Below are positions 13,105 through 23,857 of a stretch of 64,000 nt of DNA, piece after piece. The stretch is from Rostratula benghalensis (taxonomy: Eukaryota; Chordata; Aves; Charadriiformes; Rostratulidae), in assembly GCA_013399305.1 (NCBI GenBank), contig VXAI01000028.1, positions 4,766,175 through 4,830,174 of the forward strand, in the 5' to 3' direction. The notes beneath the pieces are model-generated. The model saw only the letters and a list, made by a program, of their open reading frames with translations, did no database searches and had not been told where the DNA came from. Position numbers and translations under genes: made by a program. How positions within the stretch are numbered: the stretch's first letter is position 1; each line of letters starts with the position of its first letter.

Positions 13105-16100
13105 AATTACATTTATTTTTACACACTTATGTTCCTTTGAGTGGGGACAGCCTTTCCTTTCAAATATTATCTTTCTACCCTGTGCACGTCATCCAGATTA
13201 GAAGATGAGGGTCAAATTGTGCATGCTACGTTGCTTTGCTCCATGTCCTCTCTAGCCCTTGTCTTAGATACATTTCCTCAGCACCAGCTATTTCCTGCCT
13301 GCTAGCAAGCATTGGAAAGCATTTGGTCTTAAACATGTGGCTGAGAGAGCAGGATATAAAGGAAAGGAAGACTGAGAACTTTACTTTATGCTCTTCAGGT
13401 GCTCTGACATTTCCAAATTTCTTGGATATTGTGGGTTCCTGGAATTTAATTGCAGAAATACGCGTGAGGGTAACAGGATTTTGTTATATTCCCTAGTGTT
13501 CATTTTCTAGCCAAACTGGTTGATAATTTTATACCGACAATGCACATTAAGAAAAAGGATCCCCAATGATCACAGTCTTTTTTCTATATCTGAAACTTGC
13601 TTACTTATAAAATATTAAAAAAACTTTTATTTTTCTTAGGTTTAAGTCCTGGTTTATGTTTTCTTATTTAGGCTTTATACTGTAACGGCAGCCTTGCAGA
13701 AACACTACACGTTCTTAAATTTTTAAGAACTGTAATTTATATCAATTTAGCTCACCACATTGTTTGCAGAAATGTATCATCTGTTGCTTGCAGCTTTAGC
13801 TCAGCTGGTGAGGCACAACACAGAGAGACGCATACAGAAGGGAAGGCTGCTGTCATTCAGCCATCTGAAGGCTTGTCTGCGTGGGGACACTTAGCAAGAG
13901 GTGTCCCTGAATCATTTCCTATGCAGAGATCTCTTAGCTCAGGACGGGGCAAAGAAGCAACTGCTCTATCTGTTTCAATTTGAGGCAAGTTCAAAGGCAC
14001 TCTTATTCCAAAATAAATATCTTAATTTAGGTGGAATAGCTGTTGCAATTTAAATTTATATGCTTCCTCAAACTGAATTAATTTTCAAGTGTAGACAAGC
14101 TTTAAGCACTTGGAGGCTGACTTTTAATTAGTACAGCTGACAGCACCACCACAGAGCTGGTTTATCTTAATGACAGAAGCTAAACTTCATTAAGTTTCCA
14201 AGCAGCCTAAGAAAATGCAAATAAGACAGAGCCCCTTAAAGGGCTTGTGACTACCCCTGTCATTTTTATTACTGATATGATTTGCAGTCATAATCCCATC
14301 AGCTTCCCCTCATTATTGTCTGAGTTGGCTGCATTCCCAACTTGGCGCTGTACCCAAATATTGGAGTGGTACAGCAGTGCCTCTCTGTGCTGGTGGCAGA
14401 AGGTGACACTCTTGTTGGGACCCATGTACAGCCCCAAGCAATCCTGCGGTTTTTGCACCATGTCTGTGCAAGGTGGTGCAGGGCAGAGGAGAGTCTTGCT
14501 TTCCTGTTTTCCGAGATGTGGACCCCACCATGCAGCTGAACACTGAGAAGCAAAGTAGTTGCAGCTGACATGGCCCCATCCCTCAGAAAAAATGCATTTC
14601 TGAAATATAAGTATGTTACTTGGGAGGATTTGTGTTATGTTAACATGTCATTTTCCCTCAGCATGGAAAATGAAAAAAATAAGCTTGTCTTTGCCCACAA
14701 ATGGTAATGCAGTCTCAGACACATTTGTTTTCTGTGTTAATCAGCAACAAGGAGCTGGTTTATTCAGCAGCCTGGAAACCAGAGTGGCTGCAGTGACCCA
14801 GGGAAGTACAAGGTGGCAAAGCACTCACATCTGCAGCAAAAGCAGGGCATCGCCCCAGCCTGGAGATTAAAAGCTGCTGGTAACTTTGTGCAGCTCAGAG
14901 ACAGAGCTTTTTTCTCTCATGCCTTGCCTGGATCTGGCTGGTGACTTTCTGACTTACTCCTCTTCTGCTTGTAGGCAGTAGTTGTAGGGTAAAAAAAGCT
15001 ATCAAGAAATGTTGTGTCAAATATTTATTATTTTTTTTTTATTTAATGGGAAACAGCAGATTCTTAATGACATTTCCACACCTTCCCTTACTCCATTTCA
15101 CTCTCAGAACTGCTGTAAAAGCCAGCATCAAATTTGGAGCTGGCCTAGCTCCAGGGAATAGTAAGGCCAGAAGGCAAATCTGGGGGGGTGAGAAGGAAGG
15201 AGATGTACAGCAAATATAGTGAGTTTGTTATTAAAAAAAAGAGGAGGGTTGAGGAGGGGGTAGAAGGGGATAATGTGTTGATGTTTAACAATGATTTTAT
15301 GGCAAATGCAATATAGAGTGACAGTATGTTAAATTCCCTAGTCAACAGGGAACAATACAAAACAATTTGTGGCAAAAGGAAACAGATGCAATTCTGTCTG
15401 CAGCTTTACACATCTGCTCTGCAAGCCAGCGCTCCTCCTATAATTCTCTAGGAGGGAACCAATAAAAATGATATAAAATTTTATTGTGTTAGTGGCACTA
15501 GTTATTAGAGTGAGGAGCCAGAAAACTTACCCAGGAGCCAAACCATGCCTGTCTTCTAGTGCAGAGTAAATGACGAGGCTGTTGTTGGTAACGGCAATAC
15601 TACAGTGGGAGGAAGGTAGAAATCATTTTGAAGCACGTAGCATGCCGGAGTGCGTGGGTCAAAATAAAAGAGGTAAAGCTAATAAAAGAGTAATAAGCAA
15701 AGACACACCAAGAAGGGTGGAAATTAAATGGTGAGATGGTATTTAAAATAAAATTTAAAAATGAAAGGAAAACTCTAAGGTTATAGAAGAAATCTGTGTC
15801 ATGTATCAGCATCTGCCATATTGTTTGATGCTGTCAGCTATAATTTTCCGTACAGGCTTTTATTCTGAATTTAAATGTCTTGTAGCTTGGGAAATGAAAT
15901 AGAGTGAAATGAGGTAAAATAAATAATACCAGCTTTCATTCTGGATCAGAACATCTATAAAAGGATTGAAATGCAGTCCAATTTATCTCTTTTAAGATTA
16001 AAACTTCAGCTTTTTCGGATTAAGTCCCCTGAGCCTCCCTTTGCAGGCAGGACCTGTGCAGGCCTTTCGGGCATCCTTGCACTGGGTAAGCCATGCTAGA

Positions 16101-17573
16101 GCCAATAGAGGGAAGTGAGATGTTGTAACAGGGATGCATGACCAGTCATTTCTGTTTCATCTGTATAATTGAGCTGTAACTCCAGATTATTTCCACAATA
16201 CGCTATCTTCAGGCAGCAGTCCAGCCCAAACAAGGAGAAAAAGGATTTATTTCTCAGCAGAATCACAGCACAGCAATCCTCTGCTTAATCCTTGAGTCAG
16301 TGCTTCAGAGGGTGGCCATCGAAGAGCAGTTATAGCACATGGAGACTGAGAGGTGAACACTCGATATCATTAGCAATTCACAGAGGCGAGCAGGAGGGAT
16401 ACAGATATATACCACGTTTCTACAAAAAATTTTCTTATAATGGCCTAAATCGCAAAGCCCCTGGTTTGCTTTATAAAGCTGTTTCTTCAAAGTGTGGCTG
16501 TTTTGTATTTTTCCTGGTCAAATATGCTCCAGGTCAAACACCTAAAACTGAGAGCTCGCAATGTCCTCATCCTCCTTTAAATCATTGACCTTCACGCTGC
16601 AGCCTCTGAGATGAGGGACTCCAACTCCCCAAGTCCAGCTCCCTCGAGCCATGACTTGGCTGCCTCACCTCAGCGTAGTTGCAACTCAGGGCAGGGCACA
16701 TGTCCTCAGCCCCAGAGAAGGTTTTCACCAGCTCTCTGAGGCATTTTGCTGACTGCCATCAATCCTGGTGTATCAGAGTTGATGGGGGCATGAAGCAGGG
16801 ACAGCAGAGGAAGGGAAGGGGGAAGCTGCTATGCCAGGGAGTTGAGGAGGCCTTGCCATGAAGGGCTGGACACAAAACGGCCACCACCTCTGTCCCCTCA
16901 CATTGCGTCATGTGGCCTCACACTCTCCAGAGCCTCCACTGCTCATTTTAGGTCATACCCTCGCAATCTAAAGCAGCAGCTTTTGGTATCTGTGTGCTAT
17001 GGCTTTTCCTAGTGCTTAATAACTAAGAAATCCCAGGTGACAGTACCTGAGCTTTTATTGAGGTGTTTGGTGGGGTAGATCCGGGACTGACCAGCGTTAT
17101 TCTGTCTCTCCTGTTTTCCCTGGGTGTTCATAGAGCTGAGGTGCTCAATAAAAATTTGGGCAGACTAAGCATAGGCTTTAACTGTGTCTTTGAATACGTT
17201 ATTTTTATTAGCTGAGAAGGAAGTTCAAAGCACTGATTGAACAACGCCTCTCACCTCAGTAATGGATGCAATGGTAAGAACAAAACACTTTCCTTTCTAG
17301 TCACGTATCCTTTATGAAATGTAAGTAAATACCAGGGTATCAAGCATGCACTTTCGCAGAATATGATGTTATTTAGAAATTCAAATACTTTTGCCAGTTA
17401 AAACAATTGCCAGATTCTTTTTCTTTTTCTCCAGCAACAAAACATTGCACTTAATTTTATCAGGTTGGTTAAAGTGGTGTAAGTATTAAAGTCAGTCAAA
17501 CCAGTTTGCCTTATGTTTAACCTAGTTTAGTTTACTGGATTATTATAAATTGATTCAGATACTAGAAATCCTT
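13105..17573. other. Unique noncoding sequence, no gene seen
   Basis: No recognisable coding or mobile-element homology. Between about 15180 and 15270 the plus strand is purine-rich with several G runs (TGGGGGGGTGAG, then GAGGAGGGTTGAGGAGGGGG) but only three G runs are close enough together for a G-quadruplex. The segment 16590-16940 is more GC-rich than its surroundings, without gene homology. A possible AATAAA signal is at 17148-17153, but no transcript end can be argued from it. Confidence 0.55.
14130..14230. promoter_or_regulatory. Candidate conserved noncoding patch with POU octamer
   Basis: Contains TTTAATTAG near 14125-14133, TAATGACAG near 14168-14176, and a perfect octamer ATGCAAAT at 14215-14222, in sequence with no simple repeats. 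The mix of homeodomain, TALE (TGACAG) and POU-type cores is typical of vertebrate developmental enhancers. Inference from motifs only. Confidence 0.25.
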
Positions 17574-17622
17574 TAAAAAAAACCAAACAACAACAACCCC
17601 AAAAACAAAAAACAAAAACAAC
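17574..17622 (+). repeat. A-rich (CAAA)/(CAA) low-complexity tract
   Basis: Run of A with regularly spaced single or paired C (AACAACAACC, AAAAACAAAAAAC). Low-complexity sequence, possibly an old degenerate A tail, but no retrosequence is recognised upstream. Confidence 0.75.
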
Positions 17623-18656
17623 TTTATTTTTATTTTACAGTGGAAGATTATTGTATTTGAAAGTAAATCACGACAAAAGTTAAACAGTTCAAAGTTAAAA
17701 AGTTCAAAAAAATCTTCAGATGGGCATGTCCAAATATTACTATTCAGGACTTTAACAGCAGTGATTTAATGTTTTTCAAATAAAACTTAATTTCACTTTG
17801 TGGAACCACGCTGAAAAGTTTTATCCTGGCTTATGTTACTGAATTGTTTACAGTGACCTGTGGGAAGTGTAGTTCCCCTCTGCAGGCTGAGGTGTTTTGT
17901 TCAGAGTTGCAAGTTAGTTCTATAATGATAGTATTATTTTGACTCTGTTTCACAAAACAAATATTGCCATACTGGTTTACTTATCCTGAGGCAAAAATAT
18001 TTTGATTTCACTTCCTAAATAAAACCCAAACATTTTTGAAGGAACACAGTTTTTCATTCCAAGAATATCTTTTCCAGCATATTTCAGTGGAACACTCCTA
18101 AGCCATTTCAACTTTCAGCCACAATTTCAAAAAGTACAATCTCCTACAACCTTGCTTGCTAGATAAGACTAAACTTTTCTGTGGGTTTTTCTGAATAAAC
18201 AAACCATTAGTTAGAGTTGTAATACAGAAAGCAAACCTTTCAACAGCGATCTTTTACTGGCCAAGTTAGAAAATATTTAAAGAAATGTTTTGCCAGGTAA
18301 ATACATTATTGATTATTTTAGAATAAAATGAGCCAAGAGGATAACTATCAAATAAAATGGGTCAATATTTAAGAACAGCTTTATGAGTTCTGTATATCTA
18401 CACAGGAAAAAGCCAACGAGATTGCAGTGGCAAATATGCTTAGCAAGTCTTGTGTTTGTGATGCTGATGTGACCCGTTCCCTTATCTTCTCAGGATATTG
18501 CACAATAAAGTAAGATAAATGGCTGGCATGGCCCCTGGAAAGTAGCTGGCTGGACAGGCTACCTGAGAAAACACAGAACATACATGAGAATGACAGAGTA
18601 AGCTAATTTCCTGACTGCCTGACTGCTTTGCTTTAAGGTTTTGAGCCTTAAAATAG

Positions 18657-18678
18657 AAAAAAAAAAAAAAAAAAAAAA
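18657..18678 (+). repeat. Poly(A) run of 22
   Basis: Twenty-two A followed by GGGG. The preceding bases (TTTGAGCCTTAAAATAG) do not match a retrogene or SINE that I know, so it is called a homopolymer only. Confidence 0.8.
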
Positions 18679-18944
18679 GGGGCTAATGGAATAGTAAATT
18701 TCTAAACTTCACACTGCAGCTCAACATTTCAGACATCTCATGTATTAGCAACATAGTGACCTGAGACTGGGATTGGCCTACTCTGAAAAGGGGTCTGTTA
18801 AGCTAATTGCTGAGGTTGATCCAACTGGAGCATTTGGATGCCCTCAGTACACCAGGGTATACAGTTTGTTCAGAAATTTGGAATAGATTTCCAGAAGGGA
18901 ACAGTTTCAGATAAATGTAGCAAGCATAATTTTCAGCTAGCATA

Positions 18945-19042
18945 AACTTCTGTAATCCTACTTAAGTGAGAACAACTAAGTCCTTGGATTTTCAACTTCT
19001 GTAACCCTACATAAGTGAGAATAACTGAGTCCATGATTATTT
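18945..19042. repeat. Tandem duplication, 2 x 49 bp
   Basis: Copy 1 is 18945-18993 and copy 2 is 18994-19042. Both start with AACTTCTGTAA and share the core TAAGTGAGAA-AACT-AGTCC. By eye 40 of 49 positions agree and no gaps are needed. Beyond the second copy the pattern stops. It is probably an old local duplication rather than a satellite. Confidence 0.8.
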
Positions 19043-19269
19043 ATTCTCACTTTGTGTTAAAAATTAAGCTGGACAATTGAGTTGATACTGAACGGGTGTT
19101 TTTTCCCCCCTTCAGCTCACATTCATTCAGTCCTGGATGAGCAATTGGTTTTCTTTGATTAAAGACTGCAGACAGTGTCAGAACAAAATGCACTTTCTTC
19201 ATATTTACTTTACCTATGATGCTGAATTCACTTCTATGTCAGTTTTCTGGTATTTTTCATGGCTCAAAG

Positions 19270-19301
19270 ACACACATACACACACACACACACACACACA
19301 A
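19270..19301 (+). repeat. (CA)n microsatellite
   Basis: About 15 CA units with one T interruption near the left end; likely length-polymorphic. Confidence 0.9.
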
Positions 19302-20871
19302 ATACTAGAAAGGGGCATCTTGCTGAAATTCTGTTATCAGAAAGCACTGTAATGAACAAGCCTGTTGTGAAAACCATGAAGTGCTGTCATCCATAAGAAT
19401 AATCCTGAATAAACTGTCTGATAGCCTGAAGCCCAGACTGTTCTTTGTGGACTGTGGGTAATTGCCACAGTGAAGAACATGCATATATTAAATTAAAGGT
19501 ATGATTTTTAAATATTTTCTTTTTTTACTCAGTTTAATGCATTAAATCTCATACTTGCTTCACTTACTGTCAGCATACAGCTTCAGGCATGCTTATAATG
19601 TAATAACCGATGGAGTTATACACACAGCCGTTTTTCTGTGGCAGGTGACAGCACAGCTTTGCATTAATATCACTAATATATTCACTTGTAGAGACAGTGC
19701 ATCTTACAAAAGGGTTATTATTTTTGAATTGTGTAGCCTGGCTGTTTTCTACATTTCATTGACTAATGCCACATTTGGAAACAGCTAGCCATGGGTGTGT
19801 CACCTGTAAAAACAAACATCTTATGACTGTATTAAGCTCAACCTTTGATTTTCTCTGCTAGGGTTCTGAACTATGGCTGCTACCACCAGGCGAATTAATA
19901 ACCATGGGATTAATGGTAAATACATTGTGTATAAATGCTGCAGATGATAAGGCTGATTTTTAGGAGATGACAAAATAAATTCATTTATGCTTCAAGAGCA
20001 GCAAAATGGCCTCATAGATGAGAAAAGCTTTCCATCCTATTTCATAGAATCGTGCTGTATTCAATAAGCATGTTAAATTATATTATCTATAATATAAGGT
20101 CATATTGCAGGAGCCTGGTGGCTTATGTGAACGGCAAATCACTGCCCTGGTAAAAGAACTTTGCAAAGACCATAAAAAGCACCCAAACTGGGAGAGGCAA
20201 TGGAGAAAGCTTTCCTTTGAAATATAGAGAAGCTTATATCACAAGCCAGATGGCTGAGAATAAACAGTTTACCATTTTTAATCAGTGGCTATTTCTAGGT
20301 GATATTTCTCTTTGTATCACACAGTCGCTATGAGAGAGAGAACATTAATTCCCAGAATATTTATACACTAATATTTTACACAAGGGACAAGAAGGATAGT
20401 TTTCTAAAGCAGCTGACTGACCTAACCTAAGACAACTTGATTGCAAACCTTTTTAGGAGCTTTTGAAAAATCAGAGCCAAAAAGGATTTGTTTGGCTTGG
20501 TTTGCTCTAAACACAGGCAGGAGCATGGACCTGCTGGGTTGTGTAGGAGATGTCCCCTGAGCACGTTATTGGAGTGAATCTTGGAGGTCGCTATGGCTTC
20601 CTGGTTTTGGTGCTAGCATGTCCTACCCTGCCAAGGGATGCAGTTGCTGGTCACCTTGTATAACTTGTATGAACCTTGTATGGGGACAGCCCCAGGCCTT
20701 CCCTCCACCAGCTGATCTACCTGTCTTTTGTTCCCCATCAGTTCTCTTATCTACCCCTTTGATTATTAGTGTCCACTAGGATGGGCGCTGATATAGGAAA
20801 CCAGAGACACAGGCAGGTATTTTGTGTAGCACACTGGAGAATGAGACTTAAGTGGTAAGCGTGGCGCTTTT

Positions 20872-20884
20872 GGGGGGCGGGGGG
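20872..20884 (+). promoter_or_regulatory. G-rich GC-box-like block
   Basis: GGGGGGCGGGGGG followed by AGTGG is an SP/KLF-type GC box and a strong G-run pair. It stands alone in AT-rich DNA: no CpG island, TATA box or start-like sequence is nearby, so a promoter is not supported. Confidence 0.25.
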
Positions 20885-20984
20885 AGTGGTTTACAGACAG
20901 AACACTTAATTTCTACAAATAATTTGCCAAATGTTTCTTATAAATCCCCTATCTAAAATTGTAAGATCTGTCAAAGTTCCCTGG

Positions 20985-21215
20985 GATTTATAGCAGCCTA
21001 ATAATCATAATAAATGACTGTATTAGCACAGAGAGAACATGCGTGGGGTGATTAATAGGTTTTTCTCAAAGTCATATATGAAAATGAACAGCAGAGGAAA
21101 GGAAAACCTTCATATTAACTCTGTGGGAGCTTCTGTATTAATTGGCACATAATCAGGTACAGCTGCTAATAATCATGCAGCTCTTTAAACCAGCACATAG
21201 AGCACTGCCAATACA
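20985..21215. promoter_or_regulatory. Candidate conserved noncoding element
   Basis: About 230 bases with no simple repeats and a dense set of developmental-type cores: TAATAATCATAATAAATGAC near 21000, GATTAATAGG near 21050, TATTAATTGG near 21136-21145 and GCTAATAATCATGCAG near 21164-21179, plus paired CAGCTGC/GCAGCT elements. The partly repeated 'TAATAATCAT' phrase appears twice. This texture is typical of vertebrate enhancers near developmental genes. There is no conservation data here. Confidence 0.3.
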
Positions 21216-21390
21216 GCCTTAAGAGCTAGAGATTAGAAAATGTGCAAATATTCTTTGCAATTTAAGTCACTAGATGCAAGTCACTTTTCTTACAAGCTTA
21301 TGGATCACTGATCCTGGGTACTGCTTATGCCAAGATGTGACAATGTGGGATTTACTCATGTCATAAACCATCACCTTCCCTTCTTGCAGG

Positions 21391-21972
21391 TCACTGAATA
21401 ATATCTGTTAGAAGATACTTTATTTTTCCTGTGTCCTGTATCTTGATAACACCCATCTTCAGACCACCAAGTCTTCTTGGTGCTGTGGATATTGGATGTT
21501 CTGCAGACCCTTTGTGGGATCTCCTTTTACTGGATATTGTTGTCCTCCGGAGAAACTGCATATCCCAGCTTGCCAGAGCCACCACTAGGTCACACAACAC
21601 CAGGCACGTCCAAATATGGATTGTATAGTAACAAAGGATTGAGTTCTTGATTACAGTCTTGGAGGCAGTTACAAGCACAGCAAAAATTCCCCAAACATTT
21701 AATAAACCTACAGTGATTCTAACAACAGCCTCTTGTTCTAGTTGGTACTTAGGGTTTTTCTCCTCAGCTATCAAAGTCAAGAGGCCAATTCGGCAGAATC
21801 TCCCCTCTATAGGGCTTGGGTTTTTGAGTACTGTCATCCTGGGGTTTCCATTAACCTTTATACTCAAAGGTTTTCTTTTTGCTATTGAATGCAAACTAAG
21901 CTTCGAGGATCTCTTTGTTTCTTTACCCACTTTGCATCTCTTTCCCTCCTGCAGCCTCAGTGTGGCTGACAA
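21391..21972 (-). other. Orphan protein-like open frame, possible decayed exon or retrosequence
   Basis: A 193-codon minus-strand frame starting at a TTG; the first ATG (21835-21837) gives 148 residues. The translation has a basic N-terminal half and two hydrophobic segments, roughly residues 85-106 (VVRITVGLLNVWGIFAVLVT and on) and 114-136 (ILCYYTIHIWTCLVLCDLVV and on), followed by a basic tail. An AATAAA lies inside the frame near its 3' end at about 21419-21424. I do not recognise the family. The plus strand over 21647-21991 is open too, so composition may explain part of the openness. Alternatives are an exon of an unknown membrane protein, a decayed retrotransposed sequence or LTR, or chance. 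Confidence 0.25.
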
Positions 21973-22389
21973 GTGTTCACATAAGCATTAATGAGGTATC
22001 TTTTGACATGGGGCATGACAGTACTGCTTTGTGGAGAGGTCACTGGAGGGCTGAATTTTTCCTGTTCTACTTAAAAGGTAAGCTGAATTGCATTTAGAAG
22101 TGTTTATGTAATGTTTTGTTAATCCCAGAAATCTGCTTGTGCAACATTCACGTTTTTTGGCTTCATGGCACTTTTACATTGACCATTCCAGTGGTTTTGC
22201 TACATGCTAGATATTTTAGGATTTGTTCTGCCAAACAGAGGTATCCCAGGGTTTGTATTATGTTGCTTTAAGAATGGCTTTTGGTACAGATGAAACTCCA
22301 TTTCTTGCAATCATTCAAACCTGTGACAGTTTTCATGTGTGTCTTTACAAAGCTAGCCAGCAGCTGCATTTGTTTCCTCTCTTGGCCTA

Positions 22390-22410
22390 AATATTCTTCT
22401 TAAGAATATT
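22390..22410. repeat. Perfect 9-bp inverted repeat with 3-base loop
   Basis: AATATTCTT (22390-22398), loop CTT, then AAGAATATT (22402-22410). A tight AT-rich hairpin, most likely incidental. Confidence 0.6.
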
Positions 22411-22489
22411 CAGAAATATGATGAGAGTTGAGTGTGAGAGATTTGCTCTCTTCCCTTATTTGAGGTGCTTCCTTCTGTTCTTGTCTGCA

Positions 22490-22650
22490 GCATGTTGATT
22501 TATGATCTTCCCCCAAAAAAACCGGAAAGGATAAATGAGCAAATACAGACGCTCGTGCAAAAGCTAGTGCTGGGTGTTGCCTGGCGACTAATAGCTGTTA
22601 AAGCCAAATTAACCAGGCTGCTTTGGAGACAAGTAATTAGCAAATAGGGA
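22490..22650. promoter_or_regulatory. Candidate noncoding element with RFX X-box-like site
   Basis: GTTGCCTGGCGAC at 22576-22588 fits the RFX X-box (GTNRCC, 0-3 spacer, RGYAAC) with a one-base spacer and a single mismatch in the second half-site. X-boxes drive ciliary and neural genes. The surrounding 160 bases lack simple repeats and also hold TTAATTA-like cores and GTAATTAGC near 22632-22640. A short plus-strand open frame (22465-22647) covers it, but I find no protein homology. The X-box call is a motif match only. Confidence 0.3.
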
Positions 22651-23751
22651 CCTTAGAAACAGGAAAAAAACATGAAGGGGAGATTAACTGAGTTTAGAAA
22701 TGGAGGCAAAGGTGAAAAAGTAAAGTGTGGATTAAAGTCCTCAAGGTAATCTTTGTCAGTTTTATTTGTTGCTGCTTTTTTGCCACAATTATGATAGAAT
22801 TTCTTTCTTTTTTTAAATGACCTTATTTTATTCTTGGTCTGATCCTATGGTTTAGTTTTTCTGATAGAAGTGTAAAGAGTTTCCATGTAGGTTTTGTAAT
22901 TTTGTTCCAAATGTGTTATTTTTTTTTGATAGAGCTTGCTCTATTTTTTGCACTTCAAAGGCACAAGCACAATAAACAGTGTGTAAAGTGAAATCAAAAG
23001 TGGGTAGGTCTTGCAGAACGTCATGCTGATGTTGTCTGTCAACTATGGCTGTTGTTCTGTGGCTCTTTACCAGCTCATTCAGAGCAAACAGGTGGTGGAC
23101 AAATCCCTACAGCTTAAAAAATATGCTTGGAAACCTCTTCTGCTTTTACCAGAAGTAATGTAAACCTTTGATTCTGGTGTTCAATGTCCCAAATGTGCAA
23201 TTTGCAGCAGTTTTTTATCTGCCTGCATAGCGATTTTACAGATTTTTTTTCTTTATTATTATTTTCAAATAAGAAAACAGGTAACCACCTTTTTGTTGGA
23301 AAGAAAAATATATATAAGGAAAAAATGCAAAGCTCTGAAAACTTGGGGAGAATGGGAATAAAAGACCATAAAAGAGTTATTGAAAACTGCAAAGAAAGGA
23401 GCATGTGTAAGAAACTGTCCTAAATTTGTGATTACCCTTTAAGCTCTGCCTCAATAGTTTCTTGTATTTTGTAAAATGATTTTGCCTTGGTATTATTTTA
23501 AGTTGACAGATTTTAAGCTTATTTTTCAATTTTGAAAAATGCTATGCTAAAGAAATATGACCTACCGAATGTAGGGCACCAATTGTGGGGTACTGCTGGT
23601 GATCTCATTTACAGTTATATTTTGGACATATCATTTGCATATCTCCCTCTTTACTTAGTGCGTAGTCAGCATAAAAAAAAAAAAAAACATTTCACCATAT
23701 GTAAAGAACAAGAAGTGATCAATACAAAGCCAGACTACCTACCAATTAGGT
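22651..23751. other. Unique noncoding sequence, no gene seen
   Basis: AT-rich sequence with T-rich runs near 22801-22815 and 22918-22928 and a poly(A) run near 23671-23686. No gene or mobile element recognised. Confidence 0.55.
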
Positions 23752-23857
23752 TTGTGGGGGTTTTGGTTTTTTGGGGTTTTTTTGGGTTGGTTTTTTTTTT
23801 TTTTGGGGGGGNNNNNNNNNNNNNNNNNNNNNNNNNNNNNNNNNNNNNTTTTTTTTT
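23752..23857 (+). repeat. G/T homopolymer tract containing an assembly gap
   Basis: Alternating runs of G and T (GGGGG, TTTT, GG, TTTTTT, GGGG, TTTTTTT, GGG and then a T14 and a G7) lead into 37 N at 23812-23848, followed by nine T. The gap is placed in sequence that sequencing chemistry and assemblers handle badly, so its true length and content are unknown. The visible G runs could form G-quadruplexes with long T loops. Another G-rich block (GGGGGGTGGGGGG) lies at about 23924-23936. Confidence 0.85.

Larger units (their letters stand above)
17623..20984. other. Unique noncoding sequence, no gene seen
   Basis: AT-rich with no recognised coding sequence. It carries the poly(A) run, the 49-bp tandem duplication, the CA microsatellite and the G-rich block listed separately. 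The stretch 19880-20300 is simple-repeat-poor and contains several TAATTA-like cores. Confidence 0.55.

Noticed and set aside
13797..13808. TAGCTCAGCTGG matches the tRNA A-box (D-arm) consensus, with a second TAGCTCAG near 13935.
   Set aside because: No B-box (GGTTCGANNCC type) at the right distance and no cloverleaf arms can be drawn, so neither a tRNA nor a tRNA-derived SINE is supported.
14247..14579. Multiple overlapping 65-99 residue frames on both strands.
   Set aside because: Openness in four frames at once reflects composition; no family recognised and no consistent start context.
17148..17153. AATAAA that might mark a transcript end.
   Set aside because: AATAAA is common in AT-rich DNA and no upstream exon or GT-rich downstream element supports it.
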